Below, piece by piece: positions 44,555 through 57,675 of a DNA stretch of 64,000 nt. The notes beneath the pieces are model-generated. The model had not been told where the DNA came from. It made no database searches and saw only the letters and a program-made list of their open reading frames with translations. A program made the position numbers and the translations under genes. The stretch's first letter is position 1; the number at the start of each line of letters is the position of its first letter. Source of the stretch: Reticulitermes speratus (taxonomy: Eukaryota > Arthropoda > Insecta > Blattodea > Rhinotermitidae); contig JAJKFL010000006.1 in the NCBI GenBank assembly GCA_021186555.1, forward strand, positions 41,398,705 to 41,462,704, read 5' to 3'.

Positions 44555-45309
44555 CTGATTTTAATGCCATCTGCATCTGACAGCAAGTAAATACAGTCTG
44601 TAGTAGGGGGAGGGGGGATGTTTAAAGCCTCGTCGTGCCACAACCCTGTCTGGTTTTTGGACAGTGGTTATTCCAGTTTCATCCATATTCCAAATATCAC
44701 TTGGACCCACACGAAGACGATTCAGCACCTTTTGCAAATTATCAAAAAAGGCATTAACATTTGTTTTGTTAAAGCTTGATGCTCTTGCAATGCTTGTAGG
44801 TTTTGGTTTCCGCAGTGACAAAGCGGTGTGTCGCTTTAGGAAACCTTTCAACCAATCTACACCAGCCAACTTCGTATCATGCCAGTTTTGTGGTAATGAA
44901 ATCTTCAAGGCGGTACCATATTGGAAAGCGAGTTTGCGAACTTCCGTACAGGACAACCCATAATATATATCTGCTGCCTTTTTCAGATATTCTTCTAAAG
45001 CATTTTGTTGAGCATCATTGAATACCTATCGGGAAGAGACACGACATATGTTATTTGTTAATAAAGTCTTCCCTAAGTGAAAATTAGTTAAAAGCTGTAA
45101 AAACATATTCGGAAGTAAATAACAGAACTTACTTGTCGAATTCGGATATACACTGTGTTAAACGACGGTGTTCGTGCGGTGCCTTTAAATGTCATCCTCT
45201 GTTGCCTTTTTGCAGTACCTTGTCAAACTACGAAAGGGAATGTCAAAATCCTTCGCTGTGTTCCTTATTGACTTGCCATGTTTTCGCACAGCTTTCACAG
45301 CTTGTGGAC
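44555..45309 (-). pseudogene. Pogo-type transposase relic, unit 2
   Basis: Copy of the unit 1 relic, cut at the same base (cttgtgg|acatgaac) and followed by the same tail. The identical breakpoint shows that units 1 and 2 share one junction event. Confidence 0.75.
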
Positions 45310-46216
45310 ATGAACACAAAGGTAATGTACTTTTAGTCTTTAGAAGGCGTTGGATACTACATTGTGAGGTAAAAACGTAAGGATTCTGAGACCATAGACA
45401 TTCTTTAGACGACGATAAATTTTTATTTTATTATGCATAAGTTTTACTACACGATAGATTATATTTATAATTAATTGACGTAGTAAACTGGAATTATAGA
45501 CTTGTATATGAATTATGTAATAGGTACAAGTACGGACTTGTTATGCTAGACAGACAGGCAGGTGCACGCAGATATAGCTTGACCCCTACGGCAACATACT
45601 ATTTAGAGCATTGGAATGTAGGTAGACTCTCTGTAACCAAACGATCAGGTGTTTACACAGCTGGTTCAATATGCAAAGACTAGTAGGCTTTACTTAATGA
45701 TGTACAGAAATAATTATTATTTTGCTTTGAAGTCTGTAGACATTAATGTACTTTGTACATATTGTGTTTAGAAAATAAACGTTTTAGCATAGAAATGATT
45801 CTTGATGTGTTATAACTTTACATTGCAAGTTTTGTTTTTAACTGCAATAGATGATAAGTTTTAATAATTAACTGATTATATACGTTGGTACGTACAATGC
45901 ATGGCTATTAGTATTATGCTATTACACTGAATATAGTTACTTAAATTATCAAAAAGCATATGTTATTAAACATCGTACGGTATTGATGCTAAACTGATTA
46001 TTTGTGAATATGTAACTGAAAATATAAGGTACTTTGTGAAACAATTACTTTAGACATTTATGAATAAAGGGAAAAAGGATCGGATGGCAATTCATAGAAC
46101 ATGAGAACAAAAGATAGTAGGCTGAAAACTTACTTACTTTACTTAAATTATTAAATAACTACAGAAAAGTTAATACATAAATTAAAATGAACACTAGAGG
46201 TTTATGCAAACCCAAT

Positions 46217-46558
46217 TATTGAGGATGCATTCCATTTATATGTCGACATGACCACAAAGTTTGTGTGTTTTCCATCCTCAGATGGCACTGGTATAACTTT
46301 TTGTGGTAAAAAACGTAGTGATCCAGAGATCATAGCAATTCTTAGGCGACGATAAAATTGCTTTTGATCTTCACAGCGTGCTAGCGTTTCTTTATTTTTT
46401 AAGACACTTATCACACGTTGTTTGTTTATTAACGTACGAAGGTGAAAATGGATGATAGGCGAAAACCCTTTTTTGTGGATGGTCAGGCTGAACGGAGTTC
46501 CGTGAATTTTCCGTGATTCTATTAGCGATACGATGGACATGTTATGTTTACCAGCTAT
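46217..46558 (-). CDS. FYRRLR-family ORF, unit 3
   Basis: Copy of the ORF at 39320, with the same FYRRLRIAMISGS core. Confidence 0.35.
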
Positions 46559-46559
46559 T

Positions 46560-47117
46560 TCACAAGATTACATCGATTGAACGCCCCTTCGTCTTCTGAG
46601 CATGTTTTCCGTTTCCAACTGGCATCCTAACATGATCCAGACGCACTTCGAGTCGGTCAGTCAAACCAAACCGAGCGTTACTCTGGATGACCTTCCCGAG
46701 TACTTGCCAGACCACATCAGGTTTCAATTGGTCACGGCGACGCAGACTAATCCCAACCACCTTATCCTCGACATTCTCCGTATTTCGAATGGTGAGCCCC
46801 ACCATATCTCTATTTGGCACTTCGTCAACTAGATAGTTTGTCAGCCCTGTAATGCATTCCTTGAGGTAAGTGGAAGGGTCCTGCTCCTCTCTCGGGGGGT
46901 TAAATTTGATCAACAAACTTCGCCCGGTTGCATTAAATTTTGGAAAAGATTTTGAAGTCTCATCCAAAATTTCAAATGGTAGCTCTACTGCTGTCTCTAA
47001 CACCGGGTTATTTATGTCAGGTGAACTAGCCTCCAACTCCGTCCATTCTTCCGTTAAGGAGGGAACTTCAGAAGAAGGAAAAGCTCTCTGCCTGTTCATA
47101 AACATTTTCTTTGCCAT
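46560..47117 (-). pseudogene. Polinton-like polymerase fossil, unit 3
   Basis: Third copy of the front polymerase fragment. It is broken and of the same family as in units 1 and 2. Confidence 0.5.
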
Positions 47118-49469
47118 AATTTATTATAATTATTATAGATTCACTTACTTTAAACTAACGAACACCGTAGAAAATCACACACAGTAGCAAAATGTTCAGT
47201 ACAACCGTAGCAAAAAAGTTCAGAAGATATATAAATCACAGCGATAGTAGAATGTTCAGTAGAATATTAATTCTTCTGAGTGTCCAGTAGAAAAGCGTCC
47301 GTAGACAATACACTGATAAACACAGTAAGATATTAAACTAATAAACACCGTAGAAAATCAGCACAAGAGTAGAAAACGTAAATTCCACTTGTCTTCAATC
47401 CGTCTTCGGTAGCGGTAAAGTAATCTATTTGTCTTAAAACGCGCTCTAATATACAAAATGCGCGGACGTAATAGAGAACACCATCCTACTAAAACATGTC
47501 TGGACATGTTCACATGCCTTTGCTATTTGATGAGTCATCAAAATATAGTGACCTTGTTTATCACTTCGCTACCCTTAAAATGTACGTATTCTCATAGCAT
47601 GTGAAAGGCACGCGGTGGCATATTTAGCTAGACACTGCTCTACAAGCGGGAAAGTCGTAATTCATTAATAAAATCCTTCTGACCGCACTATGGTTGTGGG
47701 GTTGACTCAACCCCTAACAGAATACCAGGGATATCTGATGGTGTTAAAGGTAATGGGTGCACCTTCATGTACCAATTGTCTAGACGTCTGGGAACCCTAA
47801 GGGTCTGTCCAGGCCGTTAATTTGCAGGTAACCTACATAAGTTTCCGCCGTCCTTTCTTGCTTCTTGTATTTTTCAAGGTCTCTACTTAATGTCAATGCA
47901 TATTAACATTTTCCATTCTTAGCTCTCTACATTATACCTACAAATTGTAACATTTTATTTTTAAAACGTGTATTAATAATACATAATTTATTGAAAACAT
48001 TTATTCCCTTCCCACACTGTGTACAAGTCCTGTAACTACCACCTGCATGCTGGCGACGCTCTGTCTACCCACTTAGGGTATCTTGACACAAGTGTAATTC
48101 TATTATTAAATGCATTATGCGTCTGGGAACCTACTTCCTAATTTTAAAAATAGCATATTACCTTAGGTATTTTCATTCCAAGCAACACCAAAACCAACCC
48201 TCTAGTTCATCAGTCGCTTAGTAAGCCAACGCTGTTTATAACATAAGTAAGTTAAATACAAGTTCAGTTACGTAATAACGGCAAAAAAACCAGTTTAATA
48301 CTTGCATTTGCAAATATTTAAAATTAGCGCATTTGCAAAACTACCGTATGTCTAAATAAAAAAAATAAAATAGTAGCTTACGCTCAAACGTTTAGTTACT
48401 GATAATTTATTTAACTACTTTGTGAAAAAAAAACCTTTAATTATATTTAATATTATCGTTTCATATACCTATTTAATTAACCTAATATTTATTAAAACAG
48501 TAATTAATTACGGTGGGGGATTGTTTACATAAAAAAAATCAGTCATCTATAGGGTAGGGTTTGTTTACGTCCTACAAGGTCATTAACCTGTGGGAAGGGC
48601 GTTTATGTAACAACCATAATTAAGGAAGGGCTTATTTATCATCCTAAAAGGTCGTTGACTAGAGATGTACATCTGGAAGTATCACTATAGATGGGGTGGG
48701 GTTTGTTTACATCCTACAAGGTCGTTGACCTGTGGGTGGGGGTTTGTTTACATTCGCTTCCTGTCGGCTCAATCATCGGCCATACCTCCATTATTACTAC
48801 TGCTTTCTAATCCCCTCCCTTCGGTACAGCGAGATTGCCGCCCTTTTCAAAATCGCCCGTTATTCTGCCCCACCATGTATAATGTAAAATTCGCAAGTAA
48901 GGTTGCAAAGTTACCTCAAAACACAATTATTTTTACACAGTAAGTTTCTCTACTTAATTTTCACAAAGTACACTCAGTACTAGCTTAAAACTGTTATCAT
49001 CTGCTCAAATTAAGCTAAAAGTTATAAATTTTACGTGTAACACACAATTTCAAATTCAATTCCCAAACTCAAAGTTCAACCATTACAATCCGTTAAACTT
49101 TTACAACCATATTTCCCATAACAACAAATGTTATAGTGTCCGTATAGTTTACACAAATTCAGTATCAAACTCAAAGCACATTACCCTTATTGCATTTAGC
49201 TTTCCATTATTAACACTGTTAGTTAATAATTTGACCATATGCTAACTGCATATTTTCCTTGTCGTCTGTGTTCCATATTGACACATGACAAATGTCATCC
49301 TAGACGCATGCAGTGTTGACAGTGCTCAACTGTCAGCTGTTTCTTGATCGGCCTTTTTGATTTCCCTGCTGACCTAATTAACCACTCACTAGCATGATCA
49401 AGTGGGCGGAGTATATCACTCGCTAGTCTACCGTGAAATTGTACACATCTTCAGATATGTTGTACATAC

Positions 49470-50692
49470 TTAAGTAGTTGCAAATCGTTCGACCTCCCGT
49501 GGTTCTCTGCGCCCCAAATCCGACAATTTTGTTTGTTGACGTACCCATTCAGTTGGAAGTGCGCCTCATCGCTAAAGATGATTTTCTTAGGCCGGTGTCA
49601 GACGAGGCCACCCGGGTGGCGCCACTTATTTTCGTTGCCACTTGTTCCGCGACCCGGGTGGCGCGATCCGAGAAAAGCGGTCGAGTTGAAGTATGGAATT
49701 TCGCTAATTATTTCGTGAGCGAGGAGGGAGAACTTGCATGGCAATACAATATTATACGACGTTGACTTTTAAAACCAATTTGAGTGCTAAATATTTAGCA
49801 GAAATTTGGTGATATTTAGTAATAGTTCAGTGTTATTTAGAAACTGCAGAAACTTTAAAGTTCATGATTGTACTTACCGAAATTTTTTTTTCATCATTTG
49901 ATGGCTCTTTTTTTTATTGACAAAGATATTAACTAACTCTTCCCATGCGTTATTCTTTTGCCAGTTCCAGTATTCGTCTGAAGCAACATCCCATATTGCT
50001 GGGCGCTGTTGAACTTTAAAAATATAGGCATCAATGTCAAGCTTCATTGCAAAGTGGCCCCTTCTCGGTGGTGTCGTGTGACAGACTGAATGGAAAACAA
50101 CTAGTTGACGAGGTGGCGCCACCTCGAAGTAGCGCGCTGAGTCGCTGGGCGACCCTCGCACGCGACTTGGTGGGTGGCGCCACCTCGTATGACAGGAGCA
50201 ATTAAAATGTTCTTAGCCACTGGGTCGCGACACCCGGGTGTCCTCGTCTGACACCGGCCTTAGAAACATTGCCGTCCACCTTTTCGTTTCCCAACATCCA
50301 ATTGACAAATTCTCGGCGCTTTGCGTCAGTTGAAGATTGTAGGCATGCAGATGCAAATCATTTTTGAGAATTCGCTGCTTCGTGCTCCTCGGAATGGCCA
50401 ACTGTTTTGAACGACGGCGAATCGATTTCCCCGGACTCACATCAACACTTTGTCTCACGACGGCGATGTTTTCAAGAGACCGACGAGCACGAGCACACCC
50501 GGGTGATTTAATGTCCACAATCGATCCTGTTTCCTCGAATTTCTTAATCAGTGTCTGAACTGTTGACTGATTAGGCGCATTTTGTCGACCGAAAATTCCA
50601 CGAAGTTTTCGAACTGTCTCTGCGTAACATTCCCCGTACTTGTAATGCGTTTTCACCATCACTAGGCGTTGTTCCTTCGTGTAGCGCTCCAT
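49470..50692 (-). pseudogene. Mariner-like relic split by Harbinger, unit 3
   Basis: Copy of 35645-36868, beginning MERYTKEQRLVMVKTHYKYG. Confidence 0.7.
49590..50259 (-). mobile_element. 670-bp Harbinger-type element, unit 3
   Basis: Same ends, TTA duplication and MADF exon (49878-50161) as in unit 1. Confidence 0.85.
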
Positions 50693-51205
50693 GACAACTA
50701 ATCGCAACACAATAGATGGCAAATGTTTAATTTTCAGTGCCGCCAACCTAACAGAGCGACAACGGCGGGCAATTCAAATCTTGCGTTTTTGTGGGACATT
50801 CTTTATATACGCACGGCGTCCACGGAAGATTCCCTAACAGCGAGGAGAATGAAAACTCCATATTTCGTCTGCACCCGTCTGCTGTAAGGGACGGGATATT
50901 CTTTGTTTATCTGTAATGAGCCGATCACAACAATCAAATCGAAGATAAAGGGAGAATAATATCCATATCTGTGTTAGAAGACGTAATTGTCTGGGCTTGA
51001 ATGAGAACTCTTGCTCCGTATGCTTTACATGCACGATGTAGTATAAGCTAAATGACTTGAAATGTGACACTTGAACAGAAGACGTTAAAATTCCAGGCAA
51101 CACGGGTAAAATGTAGTTGCTAATCCGAAATGATAAGAATTTTATGCTGTGAAATAATATTGAGTTCTTAAACCTCGTAACTCAGTACATGATCCGCATA
51201 CATAC

Positions 51206-51321
51206 ATGTACGAGGTGTGGCGGAGAAAAATCTGTTTGACTGCCTTCTCCATTTCTTCATGCTTCTTCTGTATTTCAACATCCTGTTTGGCACACAGTGT
51301 CTGTAACTGTTCAACTTCTTC
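51206..51321 (-). pseudogene. Coiled-coil exon, unit 3, one base short
   Basis: This exon is 116 instead of 117 bases, with one base missing after AVKQIF, so the frame shifts near its 3' end. It also has residue changes (AKQDVEIQKK, EEMEKAVKQ). The splice borders are kept. It may be a real change or an assembly error. Confidence 0.5.
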
Positions 51322-51409
51322 CTGAAATGATAATAGACACATGTACTCGTACACTTACAATACACACACACACACACTATGTACCACGTTTTATCACTTT
51401 GTGACAGTG

Positions 51410-52723
51410 TGCTTGCTATAATACTGTTATTACCCTCACTAACTTCTGATTTTAATGCCATCTGCATGTGACAGAAGTAAATGCAGTCTGTAGTAGGGGG
51501 AGGGGGATGTTTAAAGCCTCGTCGTGCCACAACCCTGTCTGGTTTTTGGACAGTGGTTATTGCAGTTTCATCCATATTCCAAATATCACTTGGACCCACA
51601 CGAAGACGATTCAGCACCTTTTGCAAATTATCAAAAAAGGCATTAACATTTGTTTTGTTAAAGCTTGATGCTCTTGCAATGCTTGTAGTTCAGGTTTCCG
51701 CAGTGACAAAGCGGTGTGTCGCTTTAGGAAACCTTTCAACCAATCTACACCAGCCAACTTCGTATCATGCCAGTTTTGTGGTAATGAAATCTTCAAGGCG
51801 GTACCATATTGGAAAGCGAGTTTGCGAACTTCCGTACAGGACAACCCATAATATATATCTGCTGCCTTTTTCAGATATTCTTCTAAAGCATTTTGTTGAG
51901 CATCATTGAATGCCTATCGGGAAGAGACACGACATATGTTATTTGTTAATAAAGTCTTCCCTAAGTGAAAATTAGTTAAAAGCTGTAAAAACATATTGGG
52001 AAGTAAATAACAGAACTTACTTGTCGAATTCGGATATACACTGTGTTAAACGACGGTGTTCGTGCGGTGCCTTTAAATGTCATCCTCTGTTGCCTTTTTG
52101 CAGTACCTTGTCAAACTACGAAAGGGAATGTCAAAATCCTTCGCTGTGTTCCGTATTGACTTGCCATGTTTTCGCACAGCTTTCACAGCTTGTGGGATTA
52201 CTTCAGGGCGTGTGCTACCTCTATCTGTCCTCCTCTTGTAAGTACGCATTATTTACCATCTTAAGAAAGAGATAGAAAATATTAAAATGGTAAATATATT
52301 AACCACTAAGCTACTAACCGAAAGTGGGGCAAGTTGACACACTGAGCCAACATGCCCCAGCTTGCGTGTGCCGACCTGCCCCGTTGTCAGCTTTTCCTGT
52401 TATAGACTGCATCATTCTCAAACACAATGACAGTCTACAATTCTCACTAACTCAGATGATAGCCACAAGTAGGTACTATTCATGGGTGGCACCATATCAC
52501 ATGCAGCTAGAACCCAACTTGAAACACCAAGACTTTTATATAGCAATGGAAAAATTACTGAGATGGAAACGAGAAAACACCTGACCACGCTTCACTCACA
52601 GCTCACAAAGCACTGACACTTGCTGACCGCTCTCTGGAGTAACAAATGAAGAGCATATCATGCAAGGTGCTGCTGTCTTGCGGTGTCAGTAGGAGTTATG
52701 GCCATTTTGCCAACTTACCCCTG
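51410..52723 (-). pseudogene. Pogo-type element, 5' end kept, unit 3
   Basis: Here the transposase start is present: MRTYKRRTDRGSTRPEVIPQ (from about 52249), then VKAVRKHGKSIRN and, in the next exon, the same CENP-B-like region to WNMDETAITTVQKP. The element end reads on minus TA|caggggtaagttggcaaaat (TA at 52724-52725), a pogo/Tigger-style terminal repeat and target. The 3' half, with the last two catalytic residues and the other end, is missing. Confidence 0.75.
52328..52365. repeat. Pogo subterminal hairpin repeats
   Basis: The word tggggcaagttgac is followed 10 bases on by gccaacatgcccca, forming a near-perfect inverted repeat. It also resembles the element's terminal ggggtaagttggca. More ctgcccc words follow to 52400. 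Such repeats are where transposases of this family can bind. Confidence 0.5.
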
Positions 52724-52734
52724 TAGCCTACTAG

Positions 52735-53616
52735 CCCCCCTCTCCCCTGCTCCTTATTAACAGTTTGGCCTAGTGGTGCGTACTCATGATGCACAACACC
52801 CCGGTAATCGAAGAAAAACAGTATCACCTTCACATTGCTCCGAACGTGTCGTGCTTTTTTGGGCCTCGGGGATGTTGGATGCTTCCATTGTGACGACTGG
52901 ACCTTGGTTTCCGGGTCATATCCGTACACCCACGACTCGTCACCAGTGATCACAGTCTTCAGGAACTCAGGATCCATGTTGGCGCACTCCAGCATGTCCT
53001 GCGCGACCTGAAGGCGGAGTTGTTGCTGCTCCGGCGAAAGCAGCTTGGGCACATTTTGCCGCCACTCTTCGCATGCCCACATCCGCAGTTAAAATCGTGT
53101 TTGCGGAACCTCTGCTGATCCCAACCTCATCAGCAATTTCCCGGACTGTCAAACGACGGTCCTCCATGATCAATGTCCGCACTTTGTCAATGACATCAGC
53201 ATTTCGGCTCGTTGACGGTCTCCCGGAACGCTGGTCACTGTCCGCCGACATGCGGCCATCTTTAAAGCGGTTGAACCACTCTTTAATTTGAGTGACCCCC
53301 ATTGCATCATCACCGAAAGCCTGCTGAATTTTGCGAATTGTTTCCGCTTGGGTATCCCCAAGTTTCTGACAAAACTTGATGCAGTATCGCTGCTCCAGAC
53401 ATTCTGTCATCTTGAGCGAAACGAGAATGCGACGAACACACGTTACAACCACTTCGCTATCTGGCAGCGACAGACGCATCCGGCGGTGTTGCGAGGCAGC
53501 AAAAAATCACGCATGCGCAAGAAAGTCCCTTCTACCACTACGCTCAGTTTCCCCACCCTTTCGCCATCACTTACCGCGGGAAAAAATATAGTCGGATACT
53601 TTTTGGACAGCCCTCG
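52735..53616 (-). pseudogene. Mariner (DD34D-type) element, 3' half lost
   Basis: The minus strand has the terminal repeat cgagggctgtccaaaaagta at 53616, flanked by TA. The transposase starts MTECLEQRYCIKFCQKLG (53410), has HTH words VREIADEVGISRGSANTIL, a frame change, then LSPEQQQLRLQVAQDML, VITGDESWVYGYDPETK (first D) and VVHHEYAPLGQTVNKE, where it ends. The second and third D and the other end are gone. The pogo end lies next to the break. Confidence 0.8.
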
Positions 53617-56600
53617 TATTGTCCTGCCACACTCTGAATTCGTCTGAGTAGACCGCATATTGTCCTGCCACACTCTGAATTCGTCTCAGTAGACCTCATA
53701 TTGTCCTTCCACACTCTGAATTCGTCTCAGTAGACCTCATATTGTCATGCCACACACTGAATTCGTCTGAGTAGACCGCATATTGTCCTGCCACACTCTG
53801 AATTCGTCTGAGTAGACCGCATATTGTCCTGCCACACTCTGAATTCGTCCGAGCAGACCGCATATTGTCCTGCCACACTCTGAATTCTTCTGAGTAGACC
53901 GCATATTGTCCTGCCACACTCTGAATTCTTCTGAGTAGACCGCATATTGTCCTGCCACACTCTGAATTCTTCTGAGTAGACCGCATATTGTCCTGCCACG
54001 CTCTGAATTCTTCTGAGTAGACCGCATATTGTGCTGCCACACTCTGAATTCGTCTGAGTAGACCGCATATTGTCCTGCCACACTCTGAATTCGTCTGAGT
54101 AGACCGCATATTGTCCTGCCACACTCTGAATTCGTCTGAGTAGACCGCATATTGTCCTGCCACACTCTGAATTCGTCTGAGTAGACCGCATATTGTCCTG
54201 CCACACTCTGAATTCGTCTGAGTAGACCGCATATTGTCCTGCCACACACTTAATTCGTCTGAGTAGACCGCATATTGTCGTGCCACACTCTGAGAATTCG
54301 TCTGAGTAGACCTCATATTGGTCTGCCACACTCTGAGAATTCGTCTGAGTAGACCGCATATTGTCCTGCCACACTCTGAATTCGTCTGAGTAGACCGCAT
54401 ATTGTCCTGCCACACTCTGAATTCGTCTGAGTAGACCGCATATTGTCCTGCCACACTCTGAATTCGTCTGAGTAGACCGCATATTGTCCTGCCACACTCT
54501 GAATTCGTCTGAGTAGACCGCATATTGTCGTGCCACACTCTGAATTCGTCTGAGTAGTCCTCATATTGTCCTGCCACACTCTGAATTCGTCTGAGTAGAC
54601 CGACCAATATGTCCTGCCCAACACTCTGAATTCGTCTGAGTAGACCGCATATTGTCCTGCCACACTCTGAATTCGTCTGAGTAGACCGCATATTGTCTTG
54701 CCACACTCTGAATTCGTCTCAGTAGACCGCATATTGTCCTGCCACACTCTGAATTCGTCTGAGTAGACCGCATATTGTCTTTCCACACTCTGAATTCGTC
54801 TGAGTAGACCGCATATTGTCCTGCCACACCTGAATTCGTCTGAGTAGACCGCATATTGTCCTGCCACACTCTGAATTCGTCTGAGTAGACCGCATATTGT
54901 CTCTGCACACGCTCTGAATTCTTCTGAGTAGACCGCATATTGTGCTGCCACACTCTGAATTCGTCTGAGTAGAACCGCAATATTGTCCTGCCACACTCTG
55001 AATTCGTCTGAGTAGACCGCATATTGTCCTGCCACACTCTGAATTCGTCTGAGTAGACCGCATATTGTCCTGCCACACTCTGAATTCGTCTGAGTAGACC
55101 GCATATTGTCCTGCCACACTCTGAATTCGTCTGAGTAGACCGCATATTGTCCTGCCACACACTTAATTCGTCTGAGTAGACCGCATATTGTCGTGCCACA
55201 CTCTGAGAATTCGTCTGAGTAGACCTCATATTGGTCTGCCACACTCTGAGAATTCGTCTGAGTAGACCGCATATTGTCCTGCCACACTCTGAATTCGCCT
55301 GAGTAGACCGCATATTGTCCTGCCACACTCTGAATTCGTCTGAGTAGACCGCATATTGTCCTGCCACACTCTGAATTCGTCTGAGTAGACCGCATATTGT
55401 CCTGCCACACTCTGAATTCGTCTGAGTAGACCGCATATTGTCGTGCCACACTCTGAATTCGTCTGAGTAGTCCTCATATTGTCCTGCCACACTCTGAATT
55501 CGTCTGAGTAGACCGCATATTGTCCTGCCACACTCTGAATTCGTCTGAGTAGACCGCATATTGTCCTGCCACACTCTGAATTCGTCTGAGTAGACCGCAT
55601 ATTGTCTTGCCACACTCTGAATTCGTCTCAGTAGACCGCATATTGTCGTGCCACACTCTGAATTCGTCTGAGTAGACCGCATATTGTCTTTCCACACTCT
55701 GAATTCGTCTGAGTAGACCGCATATTGTCCTGCCACACGCTGAATTCGTCTGAGTAGACCGCATATTGTCCTGCCACACTCTGAATTCGTCTGAGTAGAC
55801 CGCATATTGTCCTGCCACACTCTGAATTCGTCTGAGTAGACCGCATATTGTCCTGCCACACTCTGAATTGGTCTGAGTAGACCGCATATTGTCCTGCCAC
55901 ACTCTGAATTGGTCTGAGTAGACCGCATATTGTCCTGCCACACTCTGAATTCGTCTGAGTAGACCGCATATTGTCCTGCCACACTCTGAATTCGTCTGAG
56001 TAGACCGCATATTGTCCTGCCACACTCTGAATTCGTCTGAGTAGACCGCATATTGTCCTGCCACACTCTGAATTCGTCTGAGTAGACCGCATATTGTCTT
56101 GCCACACTCTGAATTCGTCTCAGTAGACCGCATATTGTCCTGCCACACTCTGAATTCGTCTGAGTAGACCGCATATTGTCTTGCCACACACGCTGAATTC
56201 GTCTGAGTAGACCGTATATTGTCCTGCCACACGCTGAATTCGTCTGAGTAGACCGCATATTGTCCTGCCACACTCTGAATTCGTCTGAGTAGACCGCATA
56301 TTGTCCTGCCACACTCTGAATTCGTCTGAGTAGACCGCATATTGTCCTGCCACACTCTGAGAATTCGTCTGAGTAGACCGCATATAGTCCTGCCACACTC
56401 TGAATTCGTCTGAGTAGACCGCATATTGTCCTGCCACACACTGAATTCGTCTCAGTAGACCGCATATTGTCCTGCCACATTCTGAATTCGTCTGAGTAGA
56501 CCACATATTGTCCTGCCACACACTGAATTCGTCTGAGTAGACCGCATATTGTCCTGCCACACTCTGAATTCGTCTGAGTAGACCTCATATTGTCCTGCCA

Positions 56601-57096
56601 CACTCTGAATTCGTCTGAGTAGACCGCATATTGTCCTGCCACACTCTGAATTCGTCTGAGTAGACCTCATATTGTCCTGCCACACTCTGAATTCGTCTGA
56701 GTAGACCTCATATTGTCCCTCCACACTCTGAATTCGTCTGAGTAGACCTCATATTGTCCTGCCACACTCTGAATTCGTCTGAGTAGACCGCATATTGTCC
56801 TGCCACACTCTGAATTCGTCTGAGTAGACCGCATATTGTCCTGCCACACTCTGAATTCGTCTGAGTAGACCGCATATTGTCCTGCCACACTCTGAATTCG
56901 TCTGAGTAGACCGCATATTGTCCTGCCACACTCTGAATTTGTCTGAGTAGACCGCATATTGTCTTGCCACACTCTGAATTCGTCTGAGTAGACCGCATAT
57001 TGTCCTGCCACACTCTGAATACGTCTGAGTAGACCTCATATTGTCCTGCCACACTCTAAATTCGTCTCAGTAAAACGCATATTGTGCTTCCGCACT
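53617..57096. repeat. 41-bp minisatellite, about 85 copies
   Basis: The monomer runs ctgagtagaccgcatattgt, then cctgccacactctgaattcg plus one base, with an EcoRI site in nearly every copy. Variants (tcgtgccac, tcttgccac, gtctttcc, gacctcat) occur in patterns. A marked cluster with cacacacttaattcg and ctctgagaattcg at 54241 recurs at 55154, so stretches of about 22 monomers were copied as a whole. The last copies (57060-57096) are degenerate. On the minus strand no frame of the monomer has a stop, so long open frames (up to 693 codons at 54561-56642) appear with a 41-residue period. I take these as by-products, not genes. Confidence 0.9.
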
Positions 57097-57479
57097 CCGA
57101 ATTTTCTCGTGATTCGAGCATAGGTCGGTCGCACCCAAAAATGTTGTGTGAGCCATGTGTTTGCTTTGTTGCTCTGTCTGAAAGAAAAAAAAACAAAGAA
57201 AGATGATCAGTAGAATTTTTTTTTGTGTTAGTGCTCCAGACGTATGCACGGCACCTCGCGAGATATCTCGAACAGAGCCTTCTCGCAATGAGCGCACCAA
57301 ATTCGCTCCTTCTGCATGGCGATCGAGACCACGGATTCACCCGTGAATGTGAAGCGGTTAAGGGTGGAGGTTATCCACACGCCCCGCAGTTGCGCATTGA
57401 CGGCATGCACGCACTTTCTGTGATACCGCCGGCGCGAGATAGGGTCTGTACTGCTATACCTGAAACGTATCGATATTGG

Positions 57480-57670
57480 AAGTTGGAAGGGACAGAGCCA
57501 ATTTCTTGGACTCTTACAAGCCTGCACGTCAATGCTTCCATCATGCCAACTTAACAGATACCTCACAACACATGTAGTATCATCCACAAAATACAAGTTA
57601 GCATGAATGTGGTAATCATGATTTACTTTATGTCTTTCAACAGAAATGCAATAACTCTCAACACCTTCAA
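57480..57670 (-). pseudogene. HUH Rep-like fossil, copy 1
   Basis: The minus strand shows HIHANLYF (HxH motif) and WHDGSIDVQACKSPRNWL, as in replication initiators of the HUH type (CRESS-virus or transposon Rep). It is a short broken fragment, and its 5' side is cut by the LINE piece at 57676. A related fossil is at 62750. Family assignment is tentative. Confidence 0.4.
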
Positions 57671-57675
57671 AGTAA

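Larger units (their letters stand above)
38781..45697. repeat. 6.9-kb tandem unit, copy 2
   Basis: Same order of parts as unit 1, with very few differences. The VNTR is one copy shorter. The unit ends with the same cut pogo gene and the same 388-base tail (45310-45697). Confidence 0.9.
45698..52196. repeat. 6.9-kb tandem unit, copy 3 (rightmost)
   Basis: Same order of parts. It differs from units 1 and 2 a little more in its right half (50750-51500), and at its right end the pogo gene runs on to its true 5' end instead of the 388-base tail. This marks it as the copy that keeps the original right flank. Confidence 0.85.

Noticed and set aside
53696-57054. Long repeat-protein genes (up to 693 codons) on the minus strand
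   Set aside because: They are read-through of the stop-free 41-bp satellite in shifting frames, with no start context, splice sites or non-repeat ends.
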